Below, in pieces: positions 8,618 to 18,757 of a stretch of 64,000 nt of DNA (position 1 is the first letter of the stretch; every line of letters starts with the position of its first letter). The DNA is from Proteus myxofaciens ATCC 19692. GTDB lineage: Bacteria > Pseudomonadota > Gammaproteobacteria > Enterobacterales > Enterobacteriaceae. The DNA is taken from positions 1 to 64,000 of the forward strand of contig NZ_LXEN01000031.1 of assembly GCF_001654855.1 (NCBI RefSeq), in the 5' to 3' direction. The notes under the pieces were generated by a model. It made no database searches. It was not told the origin of the DNA and was given only the letters and a program-made list of their open reading frames with translations. The translations under genes and the position numbers were made by a program.

Positions 8618-8709
8618 GCTCTCTTTTTCAGCAATCAATAAATAATGAGAGATTAAGTGATTGACAGCATTGCGCTTGTTGCCTATTATCAAGCCCGTTC
8701 GAGTATATT

Positions 8710-8785
<76 letters not shown>

Positions 8786-8812
8786 ATATATTAATAGAAC
8801 ATCCACATTTGT

Positions 8813-8888
<76 letters not shown>

Positions 8889-8897
8889 AAATTTAAG

Positions 8898-8929
8898 ATC
8901 CTGAATATTATCCTTCAGGATTTTTTTTT
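8898..8929 (+). terminator. Terminator of the tRNA-Ala pair
   Basis: ATCCTGAA (8898-8905) pairs with TTCAGGAT (8914-8921), then eight or more T residues. It also separates the tRNA genes from the convergent SDR gene. Confidence 0.85.
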
Positions 8930-8942
8930 ATTTATCTTCATA

Positions 8943-9695
8943 TCATTGCGCCGTATATCCTCCATCAACAGCATAAAAAGCCCCCGTTGAAAAACTACTC
9001 TCATCAGAAAGCAAAAATGCGACTGTTTTAGCAACCTCTTCTCTTGTTCCCATTCGTTTCATTGGATGAGTATTTGCCATCCATTGACGTGTTTCATCGG
9101 GTAATAACTGCATTCTTGGTGTGTCAACATAACCAGGACCTATTGCATTAATTCGCACTCCTTTATCCGCGAATTCAAGTGCAGCAGAGCGAGTTATGCC
9201 CAAAACAGCATGCTTTGCTGCTGTATAAGCAGAAATACCCGCAATTCCAACAATACCATTTGATGATGAAAGATTGACAATACTACCACCCCCACTTTTT
9301 AAAATGTTAGGAATACCGTATTTCAATCCGTAAAACACCCCGTTAATATCGGTATCTATCACTGTTTTCCAATCTTCAATATCATAATCAACAATAGAGG
9401 TATTATGAGGGCCTGTTATGCCTGCATTATTCACTAATCCATGTAAGGCGCCTTGCTGTGACATGACTATTTCAAACATTTTTTCAACTTGTGAAGGTGA
9501 AGTCATATCAGCCTGCAAAGCGATTACTTTTTTACCCGTTATATCAATAGAGCTTGCTGTTTGTTTCACTTGTTCTAAGTGACGTCCTGTAATAAAAACA
9601 GTCGCACCTCGTTGATAAAGTAATTGTGCAATACCTTCACCAACACCTGTACTTGCGCCTGTCACAAGGATGACTTTATCTTCAAAATATTCCAT
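8943..9695 (-). CDS. SDR-family NAD(P)-dependent oxidoreductase
   Basis: A 250-residue classical short-chain dehydrogenase/reductase. The cofactor motif TGASTGVG is at residues 12-19, NNAG at 89-92, the active-site Ser near 143-145 and YTAAK at 157-161, so all catalytic residues are present. The C-terminal PGYVDTPR and SFSTGAFYAVDGGY are typical of the family. The substrate cannot be inferred. It is divergent from a MarR-family gene, with two inverted-repeat operators in the shared 180-bp region, which suggests the regulator controls it. Confidence 0.9.
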   Translation of the reverse strand: MEYFEDKVILVTGASTGVGEGIAQLLYQRGATVFITGRHLEQVKQTASSIDITGKKVIALQADMTSPSQVEKMFEIVMSQQGALHGLVNNAGITGPHNTSIVDYDIEDWKTVIDTDINGVFYGLKYGIPNILKSGGGSIVNLSSSNGIVGIAGISAYTAAKHAVLGITRSAALEFADKGVRINAIGPGYVDTPRMQLLPDETRQWMANTHPMKRMGTREEVAKTVAFLLSDESSFSTGAFYAVDGGYTAQ

Positions 9696-9751
9696 TTTTT
9701 AGCCCTTTTATTTCTCGATATTTCATATAAAGAAATGACTTTCCGCTTTAA

Positions 9752-9775
9752 TATGATTAACCAAAGTTAACCATA
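9752..9775. promoter_or_regulatory. Operator-like inverted repeat 1 (SDR/MarR intergenic)
   Basis: TATGATTAAC, spacer CAAA, GTTAACCATA: the arms match as an inverted repeat at 9 of 10 positions. The core GATTAAC-N4-GTTAA is shared with the second site. Confidence 0.6.
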
Positions 9776-9785
9776 TCAAGTCTAC

Positions 9786-9807
9786 TTGATTAACTTTAGT
9801 TAATCAA
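9786..9807. promoter_or_regulatory. Operator-like inverted repeat 2 (SDR/MarR intergenic)
   Basis: TTGATTAAC, spacer TTTA, GTTAATCAA: a perfect 9-bp inverted repeat. Its centre is 33 bp from that of repeat 1, about three helical turns, so two dimers could bind the same face. The form suits a MarR-family dimer. Confidence 0.65.
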
Positions 9808-9877
9808 TATGACGTTTATTCATGAATGCTGAGCTGGTATTATTAGCAAAGTGAATAACGGAATAAGTAGCAGATAT

Positions 9878-10318
9878 ATGGATAAAAATGAGTTAGAAAA
9901 TGCATTATCATTGTTGCAATGTACTCTTGTTGCACAGCGTACCCGCTATACTCCAGAGCAGGTCACTTGGGGGCAATATGATATTTTAGAATTATTACGT
10001 TTACGTGGTGACCTTACCCCCTCGCAATTAAGTGATACTTTAGCGATTTCAAGACAAAACTTGTCTAAATTTATGCGAGGATTAAAAACATTAGGATTTA
10101 TTGGGCAATATCGCTCAGATAAAGATAAACGAGAATTAATTACTCATTTAACAGATGATGGCCATGCTTTTTTAGCAAGAGCAGCATTAGGCCGTAAGCA
10201 AAATGCTGAAAAAATTCGCTTAGTTTTAACGCGTGATGAACAAGCACGCTTTATTGAACTAAGCCATAAAATTATCAACTCTCTTAGCCCTGAAAAATCA
10301 GATGAAAACAAAAGTTAA
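9878..10318 (+). CDS. MarR-family transcriptional regulator
   Basis: A winged-helix regulator of 146 residues from the ATG at 9878. A GTG at 9851 would add nine residues but has no ribosome binding site; support at 9878 is also weak (GGAATAAG upstream). The motif LTPSQLSDTLAISRQNLSKFM is the helix-turn-helix, and the following GFIGQYRSDKDKRELITHLT is the wing, with the DxR signature of MarR proteins. It probably represses the divergent SDR gene and itself through the two inverted repeats at 9752-9807. Its stop overlaps the convergent ypeB stop. Confidence 0.88.
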   Translation: MDKNELENALSLLQCTLVAQRTRYTPEQVTWGQYDILELLRLRGDLTPSQLSDTLAISRQNLSKFMRGLKTLGFIGQYRSDKDKRELITHLTDDGHAFLARAALGRKQNAEKIRLVLTRDEQARFIELSHKIINSLSPEKSDENKS

Positions 10319-10536
10319 CGAGCGTGTTTTAGAGGCTTTAGAAGCCCTTCTAAGCCATCAATTTTAATTGCTAGCGTCATCTCCATAAGTTGCCCTAGCT
10401 TTCCTTCGGGAAATGCGCCTTTTTTGGCAAACCACAATAAATACTCTTCTGGCAAATCGACAAGCATGCGTCCTTTATATTTACCAAATGGCATTTGTGT
10501 ATTTGCTATATCAATAAGATGTTGTTTTTCCAGCAT
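10315..10536 (-). CDS. ypeB: YpeB-like small protein (DUF3820)
   Basis: A 73-residue protein of unknown function. The core IANTQMPFGKYKGRMLVDLP and EEYLLWFAKKGAFPEGKLG is close to E. coli YpeB, which also lies in the ligA/nupC neighbourhood. The ATG at 10536 matches the E. coli start; a GTG at 10548 is also open. It converges on the MarR gene and the two stop codons share the TTAA at 10315-10318. No catalytic motif can be named. Confidence 0.85.
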   Translation of the reverse strand: MLEKQHLIDIANTQMPFGKYKGRMLVDLPEEYLLWFAKKGAFPEGKLGQLMEMTLAIKIDGLEGLLKPLKHAR

Positions 10537-10593
10537 GGCAAGGTTCACTGTCTATTAAGAATAATCAGTACGATTATAGAGATTTTTTCTTAT

Positions 10594-10620
10594 AAAAAAA
10601 GCAGTACCCAAAGGTACTGC
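10594..10620 (-). terminator. nupC terminator
   Basis: GCAGTACC (10601-10608) and GGTACTGC (10613-10620) form an 8-bp stem with a CAAA loop; on the minus strand it is followed by a run of seven U residues. Confidence 0.8.
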
Positions 10621-10706
10621 CTTATTTTTCGATGACTGGCTAATGCTAACTAAGTATTCGAACTACATCATTATTTAATTCACATGCTACAAGTTTAACT
10701 TGTGTA

Positions 10707-11891
10707 TTAAACAAATAGACCTGCGATAGCTGCTGATAAAAAGCTAACCAATGTAGAGCCAAACAGTAGTTTCAGACCAAAACGAGAAACAACGTTGCCT
10801 TGCATTTCGTTCAAGCCTTTGATAGCACCTGCAACAATCCCGATTGAAGAGAAGTTTGCAAATGAAACTAAGAATACAGATAAGATACCAACAGAGCGTG
10901 GTGTTAATTGCGCTGCCATATCTTGTAAGCTACCCATCGCAACAAATTCGTTAGAAACCAGTTTTGTTGCCATGATACTACCTACACGTAACGCATCTTG
11001 CTCAGGAATACCAATAACCCATGCTAATGGATAGAAAACATACCCTAAACAATCTTGGAATGTGATACCGAAAATCATGCTAAAAATTGCGTTTACAGCT
11101 GCAATTAAGGCAATAAAACCAATTAACATAGCCGCTACGATTAAGGCAACTTTAAAACCAGCAAGAATATATTCACCTAACATTTCAAAAAAGCTTTGGC
11201 CTTCATGAAGGTTACTCATTTGAATATCTTCTTCACTATCAACTGAATATGGGTTGATAACGGAAAGAACAACGAATGTACTGAACATATTCAGTACTAG
11301 AGCAGCGACAACGTATTTAGGATCAAGCATTGTCATATATGCACCAACGATTGACATTGATACTGTAGACATAGCGGTTGCTGCCATTGTATACATACGA
11401 CGTTGAGACATTTTGCCTAATACATCTTTATAGGCAATAAAGTTTTCAGATTGTCCTAAAACCAGTGAACTCACTGCGTTAAAAGATTCTAATTTCCCCA
11501 TACCGTTCACTTTAGAAAGCACAGTACCGATAATGCGGATCACGAAAGGTAACACTTTGATATGTTGAAGAATACCAATTAATGCAGAAATAAAGATGAT
11601 TGGACATAATACATTCAGGAAGAAGAATGCTAATCCACCTTTAATCATACCTCCAAAGACAAATTCTGTACCTTGTGCGGCATAACCGAGTAAGTGATCA
11701 AAGAGCCCAGCGAATCCACGAACAAATCCTTCACCCACATCAGATGTGAGGAAAAACCAAGCGAGAGCTAGCTCAATAACTAATAATTGCACGATATAGC
11801 GAATACGAATTCCTTTGCGATTATTGCTCGCAATGAAAGCCAATGCGCCAATCACAACAAGTGCTAAAACGAAGTGAATGATAGAGGACAT
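10707..11891 (-). CDS. nupC: Nucleoside permease NupC (CNT family)
   Basis: A concentrative proton-coupled nucleoside transporter of the inner membrane, 394 residues (E. coli about 400). Several hydrophobic segments and the motifs [19 protein letters not shown] and [12 protein letters not shown] (the nucleoside-binding loops) are typical of CNT transporters. GGAG lies 7 nt before the ATG at 11891. The promoter region has an excellent CRP site at a class II position, matching the known cAMP control of nupC in E. coli. It is monocistronic, with its own terminator. Confidence 0.96.
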   Translation of the reverse strand: MSSIIHFVLALVVIGALAFIASNNRKGIRIRYIVQLLVIELALAWFFLTSDVGEGFVRGFAGLFDHLLGYAAQGTEFVFGGMIKGGLAFFFLNVLCPIIFISALIGILQHIKVLPFVIRIIGTVLSKVNGMGKLESFNAVSSLVLGQSENFIAYKDVLGKMSQRRMYTMAATAMSTVSMSIVGAYMTMLDPKYVVAALVLNMFSTFVVLSVINPYSVDSEEDIQMSNLHEGQSFFEMLGEYILAGFKVALIVAAMLIGFIALIAAVNAIFSMIFGITFQDCLGYVFYPLAWVIGIPEQDALRVGSIMATKLVSNEFVAMGSLQDMAAQLTPRSVGILSVFLVSFANFSSIGIVAGAIKGLNEMQGNVVSRFGLKLLFGSTLVSFLSAAIAGLFV

Positions 11892-11926
11892 GCATGCTCC
11901 AAAAATAAAAATGAATCTTGGAGAGC

Positions 11927-11968
11927 ATTTTATGTAACGCGCAACATTAGGATGTGACTATTGTCACA
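11927..11968 (-). promoter_or_regulatory. nupC promoter with CRP site
   Basis: TGTGA-CTATTG-TCACA (11953-11968) is a perfect match to the CRP consensus core. On the minus strand TAAAAT (11927-11932) is a good -10. With a start near 11920 the CRP centre falls at about -41, the class II position. A CRP-like half-site (GTGTGATCA on minus) near 12009-12017 could be a second site, as in CytR-controlled promoters. Confidence 0.75.
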
Positions 11969-12073
11969 ATATCATGAAACTATATACACACTATTTATTA
12001 AATAATCTAGGTTGATCACACTTTACAAGTGGTTGAAGTAACATGAAATATAAATTTGACTTAAGGAGAGGAT

Positions 12074-12098
12074 GTTACTGAGATGTTTTCTCAGTAAC
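12074..12098 (-). terminator. Hairpin after ligA
   Basis: GTTACTGAG and CTCAGTAAC form a perfect 9-bp stem with a 7-nt loop, 22 bp after the ligA stop. No U-tract follows, so it may protect the 3' end rather than terminate by itself. Confidence 0.5.
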
Positions 12099-12119
12099 AC
12101 CATGCGCATACTAGAATGA

Positions 12120-14162
<2,043 letters not shown>

Positions 14163-14177
14163 TTATCACCAAAGAAG

Positions 14178-14205
14178 AAAAACCCCCGCAAGCGGGGGCT
14201 TTTTT
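14178..14205 (-). terminator. zipA terminator just upstream of ligA
   Basis: CCCCC and GGGGG with a GCAAGC loop (14183-14198), flanked by A-rich and T-rich tracts on both sides. On the minus strand it is a strong intrinsic terminator immediately before the ligA ribosome binding site. Confidence 0.85.
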
Positions 14206-14217
14206 ACAAACAAAAAA

Positions 14218-15252
14218 CTATTGATGTAAATCTAACGTTCTGCGTATTCTCGATTTATAAAGTTCGATTTTTTGCGGTGTCAAAAGCTTACGCTCTTCAT
14301 CAAGAACAACACCACCAACATCAGAAGCGATTCTCTGCGCTGCAAGTAACATCAACTTAAAGTTTTGATTAGCATCACCGTAGGATGGCACCATCATAAA
14401 CATTGAGATACCCGGCGTTGACAGGCTTGCCATTGTATCGATGTCAAATGTGCCAGGCTTCACCATATTCGCCAAACTAAACAAAACAGGACCATTACCT
14501 GTTGGGTTTAAGTGTCGATGGAAAATATTCATTGCACCAAACTGGAATCCCGCTTGAATAATACTTTGCAATAAGATTTCGCCATCTAACATTTGACCAT
14601 GATGAGCACTGACATTTAAGACCAAAACAAGCTCTTTTTCTGCTGGCTCTTCAGATACTGATTTTTCAGCCTCTTTTTTATCAGCAACAACAGTATCTTC
14701 TATATCAGTATCAGTGCTTGCCATATTAGGTGTAACAGGTGATGAAGGCGCTAGCTCAGAATTCACTGTAGAGTCTACTTTCGCTTCACGTGCTTGTTCA
14801 GCGTGTGTTTCAACAACGACTGTTTCTTTCTGTTCCTCTTTCACCACCGTTGTATTCTCTTCAATATCATCATAAACACCAAGGCTAGGCTCTTTGTGTG
14901 ACGATATTTCATGAGAATGCATTGCTGATGATTGTGCTGTCGATTCAGACACAAGGGGATCGTTATCCTCAACTGTGGAAGTCGGTTCAAATGTTGGCGT
15001 CGGTTTTATCGACGGCACATTCTCCTCTTGCTCAGAAGTGGATAAAGAAGGTGTCTGATGACGAGTCTCAGCATATTGTGGTTCATCATCGTTCTCATCT
15101 GACTGATAATTCTGTTTCTGACGTTTTACTGGGCGATTACGGAAAAGCTTGGAGCGCTCTTTTCGACCAATCCATAAGCCGTGTAGTAACAAAGCTATGA
15201 TTAAAATCGCACCAACAACGATTAATATCAGACGCAAATTTTGCTGCATCAT
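14218..15252 (-). CDS. zipA: Cell division protein ZipA
   Basis: Anchors FtsZ to the inner membrane at the division site. 344 residues: an N-terminal membrane helix (about residues 6-26) followed by a basic patch ([18 protein letters not shown]), a long acidic linker rich in E, T, S and P (about 45-205), and the C-terminal FtsZ-binding domain (from about 208, [20 protein letters not shown]). This domain order is diagnostic. It is divergent from cysZ as in E. coli. Linker sequence and length vary greatly between genera. Confidence 0.97.
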   Translation of the reverse strand: MMQQNLRLILIVVGAILIIALLLHGLWIGRKERSKLFRNRPVKRQKQNYQSDENDDEPQYAETRHQTPSLSTSEQEENVPSIKPTPTFEPTSTVEDNDPLVSESTAQSSAMHSHEISSHKEPSLGVYDDIEENTTVVKEEQKETVVVETHAEQAREAKVDSTVNSELAPSSPVTPNMASTDTDIEDTVVADKKEAEKSVSEEPAEKELVLVLNVSAHHGQMLDGEILLQSIIQAGFQFGAMNIFHRHLNPTGNGPVLFSLANMVKPGTFDIDTMASLSTPGISMFMMVPSYGDANQNFKLMLLAAQRIASDVGGVVLDEERKLLTPQKIELYKSRIRRTLDLHQ

Positions 15253-15355
15253 TTCTATCTCTGTTGTCTTGAGGTTTAATAGCCACGTTGGCGAATATAC
15301 TTTTTACTAAGAGTATTTGCCAATGCTTATAAGTGCAAGCCAATACTTAATTTTC

Positions 15356-15384
15356 TTGTCACAAAGATACACTATCGATAATCT
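15356..15384 (+). promoter_or_regulatory. Candidate cysZ promoter
   Basis: TTGTCA (15356-15361), a 17-bp spacer and TAATCT (15379-15384) lie about 90 bp before the preferred cysZ start. Moderate sigma-70 match only. Confidence 0.35.
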
Positions 15385-15474
15385 TATGCGCATTTTTTAG
15401 ACAATTCATGACTAGTAAGGCTGATTATCTGTCTATATGATACTAGCTTGGGTTTATCGATGAGAATAGGAAGT

Positions 15475-16245
15475 ATGACAAATTTGACAGAAACGAATAA
15501 AAATTTAAATGGATTTCACTATTTCAATTTAGGTTGGCGCTTAATTACGCGTCCTGGCCTAAAACGTTTTGTTATCTTACCTTTACTTGCCAATATCATT
15601 ATTCTCGGTAGTGCTTTTTGGTGGTTATACAGTCAAATTGGTACTATGGTCAATTGGATGATGGAGAAAGTACCTGACTGGCTACAGTGGCTAAGTTATG
15701 TTATTTGGCCATTATCTGTAATTTTTGTTTTATTGGTATTTACCTATTTCTTTAGTACGTTAGCCAATATTATTGCTTCCCCTTTTAATGGTTTGTTAGC
15801 TGAAAAACTTGAGGGAGAAATTACAGGTATTGCGCCACCTGATACGGGAGTTATGGGAATATTAAAAGATCTCCCCCGCATTTTAAAAAGAGAAATGGTA
15901 AAGATAGTTTATTATCTTCCTCGTGCTATCGTCTTATTATTATTTTATTTCATTCCCGTTGTAGGTCAAACAGTTGCACCTATTTTGTGGTTTGTTTTTG
16001 GAGCTTGGATGATGGCTATCCAATATAATGATTTCCCTTTTGATAATCATAAAATTCCTTTTGCTGATATGAAGTCAACATTGAAAAAAGATAAATGGAA
16101 TAATCTGCAATTTGGCATGGCTGTAAATATTTTCACTATGATCCCAATTTTAAATTTAGTGATAATGCCCGTTGCTATTTGTGGTTCAACTGCAATGTGG
16201 GTCGATCGTTATCGCGATCAACATACCTCAAAAGGGCATTGGTAA
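15475..16245 (+). CDS. cysZ: Sulfate permease CysZ
   Basis: Inner-membrane sulfate transporter supplying cysteine synthesis, 256 residues from the ATG at 15475. In-frame starts exist at 15460 (ATG) and 15448 (TTG); 15475 best matches the E. coli length, though its Shine-Dalgarno spacing is not ideal. Features are the [22 protein letters not shown]-terminus, several hydrophobic segments and the [15 protein letters not shown] motif typical of CysZ. It is divergent from zipA. In E. coli cysK follows directly; here an unknown minus-strand gene is inserted between them. Confidence 0.95.
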   Translation: MTNLTETNKNLNGFHYFNLGWRLITRPGLKRFVILPLLANIIILGSAFWWLYSQIGTMVNWMMEKVPDWLQWLSYVIWPLSVIFVLLVFTYFFSTLANIIASPFNGLLAEKLEGEITGIAPPDTGVMGILKDLPRILKREMVKIVYYLPRAIVLLLFYFIPVVGQTVAPILWFVFGAWMMAIQYNDFPFDNHKIPFADMKSTLKKDKWNNLQFGMAVNIFTMIPILNLVIMPVAICGSTAMWVDRYRDQHTSKGHW

Positions 16246-16254
16246 TTTATTATT

Positions 16255-16283
16255 AAGATAGGCGCTTTAACAGCGCCTATCTT
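16255..16283. terminator. Hairpin between cysZ and the convergent unknown gene
   Basis: AAGATAGGCGCT and AGCGCCTATCTT form a perfect 12-bp stem with a 5-nt loop. Convergent genes end on both sides. The U-tract is weak. Confidence 0.6.
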
Positions 16284-16300
16284 ATGTAAACCTTTTAGAT

Positions 16301-16840
16301 CTATTCATCGGAATGAAGTAGCGATTGGATAAATTCTAATGTTTGCTCTTTATCCATCGGCGTATGTTCATTAATTCCCATCTCAAATATATTTAACGCT
16401 GTATCTAATTTTTCGATAATGTCTTCATCGTCGCGAATACAAAAAATATAGCCATTTTCAAAAGGCGTTAATTCAACAATTCGTAATCCTTTCTCAGATA
16501 AAAAGTGATTAATGTACTCTAAATATGGCAACTCATAAGGGATAGTATAAGGGTCGGTATCTAACTCATCCCATTCTACATTTTCCATTTGAGATAAAAT
16601 AAGTTCATTAGGTGATACAGGAAAAACGATTTGTTCTAATGGCTTTAAATCAGGAATTTCACCAAAATACTCTTTCCACTCGATATACTCCATTAAACCT
16701 TGTTCTGATAGTGATGCATATAACCAATCAAGCACTTCATCCGATGTATCTGATAAAGGTAAATTTTCACGTAATGCTTGTATATCAAGCTCAGGAACGG
16801 CTTGTTCAAGTACTGAAATTAGCTCTTCTATCGTTTCCAT
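16301..16840 (-). CDS. Uncharacterised acidic protein
   Basis: A 179-residue protein that I do not recognise. It is strongly acidic (many E and D, few K and R), has no signal peptide or membrane segment and no cysteine cluster. GAGG is placed 9 nt before the ATG. The sequence has alternating acidic helices (METIEELISVLEQAVPELDI at the start) and a central TDPYTIPYELPYLEYINHFL. Small acidic cytoplasmic proteins of this kind are sometimes immunity or antitoxin proteins, but no toxin gene is adjacent, so that is only a possibility. It interrupts the cysZ-cysK pair seen in E. coli. Confidence 0.75.
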   Translation of the reverse strand: METIEELISVLEQAVPELDIQALRENLPLSDTSDEVLDWLYASLSEQGLMEYIEWKEYFGEIPDLKPLEQIVFPVSPNELILSQMENVEWDELDTDPYTIPYELPYLEYINHFLSEKGLRIVELTPFENGYIFCIRDDEDIIEKLDTALNIFEMGINEHTPMDKEQTLEFIQSLLHSDE

Positions 16841-17064
16841 TGTTACCTCAGAGTTTCAATTGTTTAATTATTCACCTAGACTATCAGAATAACATCATTC
16901 ATAGGATGAATTCTGTCCTTTGATTCATGCACTACGATTAGATTTTTTTGGAATAAAAAATCTAAAAAGTTATAAGGATATACATAAACCTTATTTCCAT
17001 CTTTTTCTTGATGGCGTATTGTAATTTTATCTGACCTTATAAAAATGATGTACCGAGGATAAAA

Positions 17065-18018
17065 ATGAGCAAAATTTTCGAAGATAACTCGCAAACTATC
17101 GGCCATACACCTCTTATCCGTTTAAAACATTTCGGAAATGGAAATATTCTGGCTAAAGTAGAATCTCGTAACCCAAGCTTTAGTGTCAAATGCCGTATCG
17201 GTGCAAACATGATTTGGGATGCAGAAAAAAAAGGTATCCTGAAACCAGGTGTTGAGCTTGTTGAACCAACTAGCGGTAACACCGGTATTGCATTAGCCTA
17301 CGTTGCCGCTGCTCGCGGTTATAAATTAACGCTAACCATGCCTGACACTATGAGTATTGAGCGACGTAAGTTATTGAAAGCCTTAGGCGCTAATTTAGTA
17401 CTAACAGAAGGTGCTAAAGGCATGAAAGGTGCAATCGATAAAGCGAATGAAATTCGTGATAGCGATCCTAAACGCTATATTTTATTACAACAATTCAGCA
17501 ATCCTGCTAACCCCGAAATTCATGAAAAAACAACAGGACCTGAAATTTGGAATGATACTGATGGCAAGGTAGATGTCGTTATTGCAGGCGTTGGTACTGG
17601 TGGGACTATCACTGGTATAGCTCGTTACTTGAAAAAAACACAAGGTAAACCAGTTACTATTGTTGCGGTTGAACCAACAGGTTCTCCTGTTATCACACAA
17701 GCATTAGCGGGTGAAGAAATAAAACCAGGCCCACATAAAATCCAAGGCATTGGTGCTGGCTTTATTCCTGAAAACTTAGATTTATCTTTACTTGACCGTG
17801 TTGTACAAATTACCAATGAAGAATCCTTTGAAACTGCACGTGAAATTATGACAAAAGAAGGTATCTTAGCGGGCATTTCATCAGGAGCGGCAATAGCGGC
17901 TGCTGTAAAATTAGCAAAAGAACCAGAATTTGCTGACAAAGAAATTGTCGTTATTTTACCATCTTCGGGTGAACGTTATTTAAGTACACCACTTTTTTCT
18001 GATATTTCGGAGAGCTAA
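17065..18018 (+). CDS. cysK: Cysteine synthase A (O-acetylserine sulfhydrylase)
   Basis: Forms cysteine from O-acetylserine and sulfide in the cytoplasm. 317 residues, very close to E. coli CysK over its whole length. PLP-binding lysine K42 (NPSFSVKCR), the TSGNTG loop binding the substrate carboxylate and GVGTGGT binding the PLP phosphate are intact. Start and ribosome binding site (GAGGA) are clear. It has its own terminator. E. coli cysK is under CysB; I could not mark a certain CysB site upstream. Confidence 0.98.
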   Translation: MSKIFEDNSQTIGHTPLIRLKHFGNGNILAKVESRNPSFSVKCRIGANMIWDAEKKGILKPGVELVEPTSGNTGIALAYVAAARGYKLTLTMPDTMSIERRKLLKALGANLVLTEGAKGMKGAIDKANEIRDSDPKRYILLQQFSNPANPEIHEKTTGPEIWNDTDGKVDVVIAGVGTGGTITGIARYLKKTQGKPVTIVAVEPTGSPVITQALAGEEIKPGPHKIQGIGAGFIPENLDLSLLDRVVQITNEESFETAREIMTKEGILAGISSGAAIAAAVKLAKEPEFADKEIVVILPSSGERYLSTPLFSDISES

Positions 18019-18051
18019 ATCGCGTCAGCTCAATTGTAAAATATTTATTAC

Positions 18052-18077
18052 AAAAGCACCTAATTGGTGCTTTTTTT
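18052..18077 (+). terminator. cysK terminator
   Basis: AAAAGCACC, TAATT loop, GGTGCTTTT followed by a T-run. Confidence 0.85.
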
Positions 18078-18087
18078 GTGGTTTTTT

Positions 18088-18103
18088 TGTGCTCGAGATC
18101 AAA
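18088..18103. promoter_or_regulatory. Candidate CRP site upstream of ptsH
   Basis: TGTGC-TCGAGA-TCAAA matches the 16-bp symmetrical CRP core at about 13 positions. cAMP-CRP activation of ptsHI is established in E. coli. The distance to ptsH (about 260 bp) fits a distal promoter. Confidence 0.45.
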
Positions 18104-18156
18104 CTTTGTCATGTCAATAGGTGATTTATTCTTTCGAGTTTAGTATTTAATCAACT

Positions 18157-18181
18157 AATTATTTCGCGGGTCGAAATTAAT
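18157..18181. promoter_or_regulatory. Candidate Mlc operator upstream of ptsH
   Basis: An inverted repeat with ATTTCG and CGAAAT around a 5-bp centre (18161-18176), flanked by AT-rich arms (AATT and TAAT). This resembles the Mlc sites of E. coli pts genes, where Mlc represses ptsHI in the absence of glucose. Confidence 0.5.
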
Positions 18182-18361
18182 CAGAAAATAAACATCGCAA
18201 TAAAATATTATTCGCTCTGTTTTCTGGAATGATTTTTTATCAGATGATACGGTATGACTTAATATTATCTGATATTGTTACGCAAAGCAGGACAAAATCA
18301 TCTACACTTAGAGAGTCCTGACTTAATGTGAATACTTGAGTTATAAAAGGAAAAAAATCCT

Positions 18362-18619
18362 ATGTACCAGCAAGAAGTTACTATTACAGCACCAAACGGC
18401 CTACATACTCGTCCAGCAGCTCAGCTCGTAAAAGATGCAAAAACCTTCTCTTCTGATATCAGCCTCATCTCTGGTGGTAAATCTGCCAGCGCTAAGAGTC
18501 TCTTTAAGCTACAAACTTTAGGCTTAACTCAAGGTACTGTTGTGACCATCTCAGCTGAAGGCGAAGATGAAAAAGAAGCTGTTGAACATCTGGTAAAATT
18601 AATGGCTGAATTAGAGTAA
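18362..18619 (+). CDS. ptsH: Phosphocarrier protein HPr
   Basis: Transfers phosphate from enzyme I to sugar-specific EIIA proteins. 85 residues, almost identical to E. coli HPr. The phosphorylated histidine is H15 (NGLHTRPAA), and S46 is present in KSASAKSLF. First gene of ptsH-ptsI-crr. AAGGA precedes the ATG. A hairpin in the gap before ptsI may lower downstream expression. Confidence 0.98.
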   Translation: MYQQEVTITAPNGLHTRPAAQLVKDAKTFSSDISLISGGKSASAKSLFKLQTLGLTQGTVVTISAEGEDEKEAVEHLVKLMAELE

Positions 18620-18646
18620 TCCTCTTTTCATCATTAACACGGTTTT

Positions 18647-18672
18647 GTTCCCCTGCTTATATTCAGGGGAAC
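18647..18672 (+). terminator. Intra-operon hairpin between ptsH and ptsI
   Basis: GTTCCCCTG and CAGGGGAAC form a perfect 9-bp stem with an 8-nt loop. A weak U-tract follows, so it is likely a partial terminator or an RNA-stability element raising HPr over enzyme I. Confidence 0.55.
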
Positions 18673-18757
18673 TTTCACTTAGTCGATTATTTTAAAACAG
18701 TAGTATCTTTTGATCCTATTCTTTTAAAATTATCACCAGCAAGTCGTAGGATAAATT

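Noticed and set aside
14898-15200. 100-residue plus-strand frame inside zipA
   Set aside because: It is antisense to the low-complexity acidic linker of zipA, where long shadow frames are expected.
16876-17106. 76-residue minus-strand frame overlapping the start of cysK
   Set aside because: The only ATG at the 5' end is antisense to cysK and there is no ribosome binding site; at most a gene remnant, mentioned in the findings.
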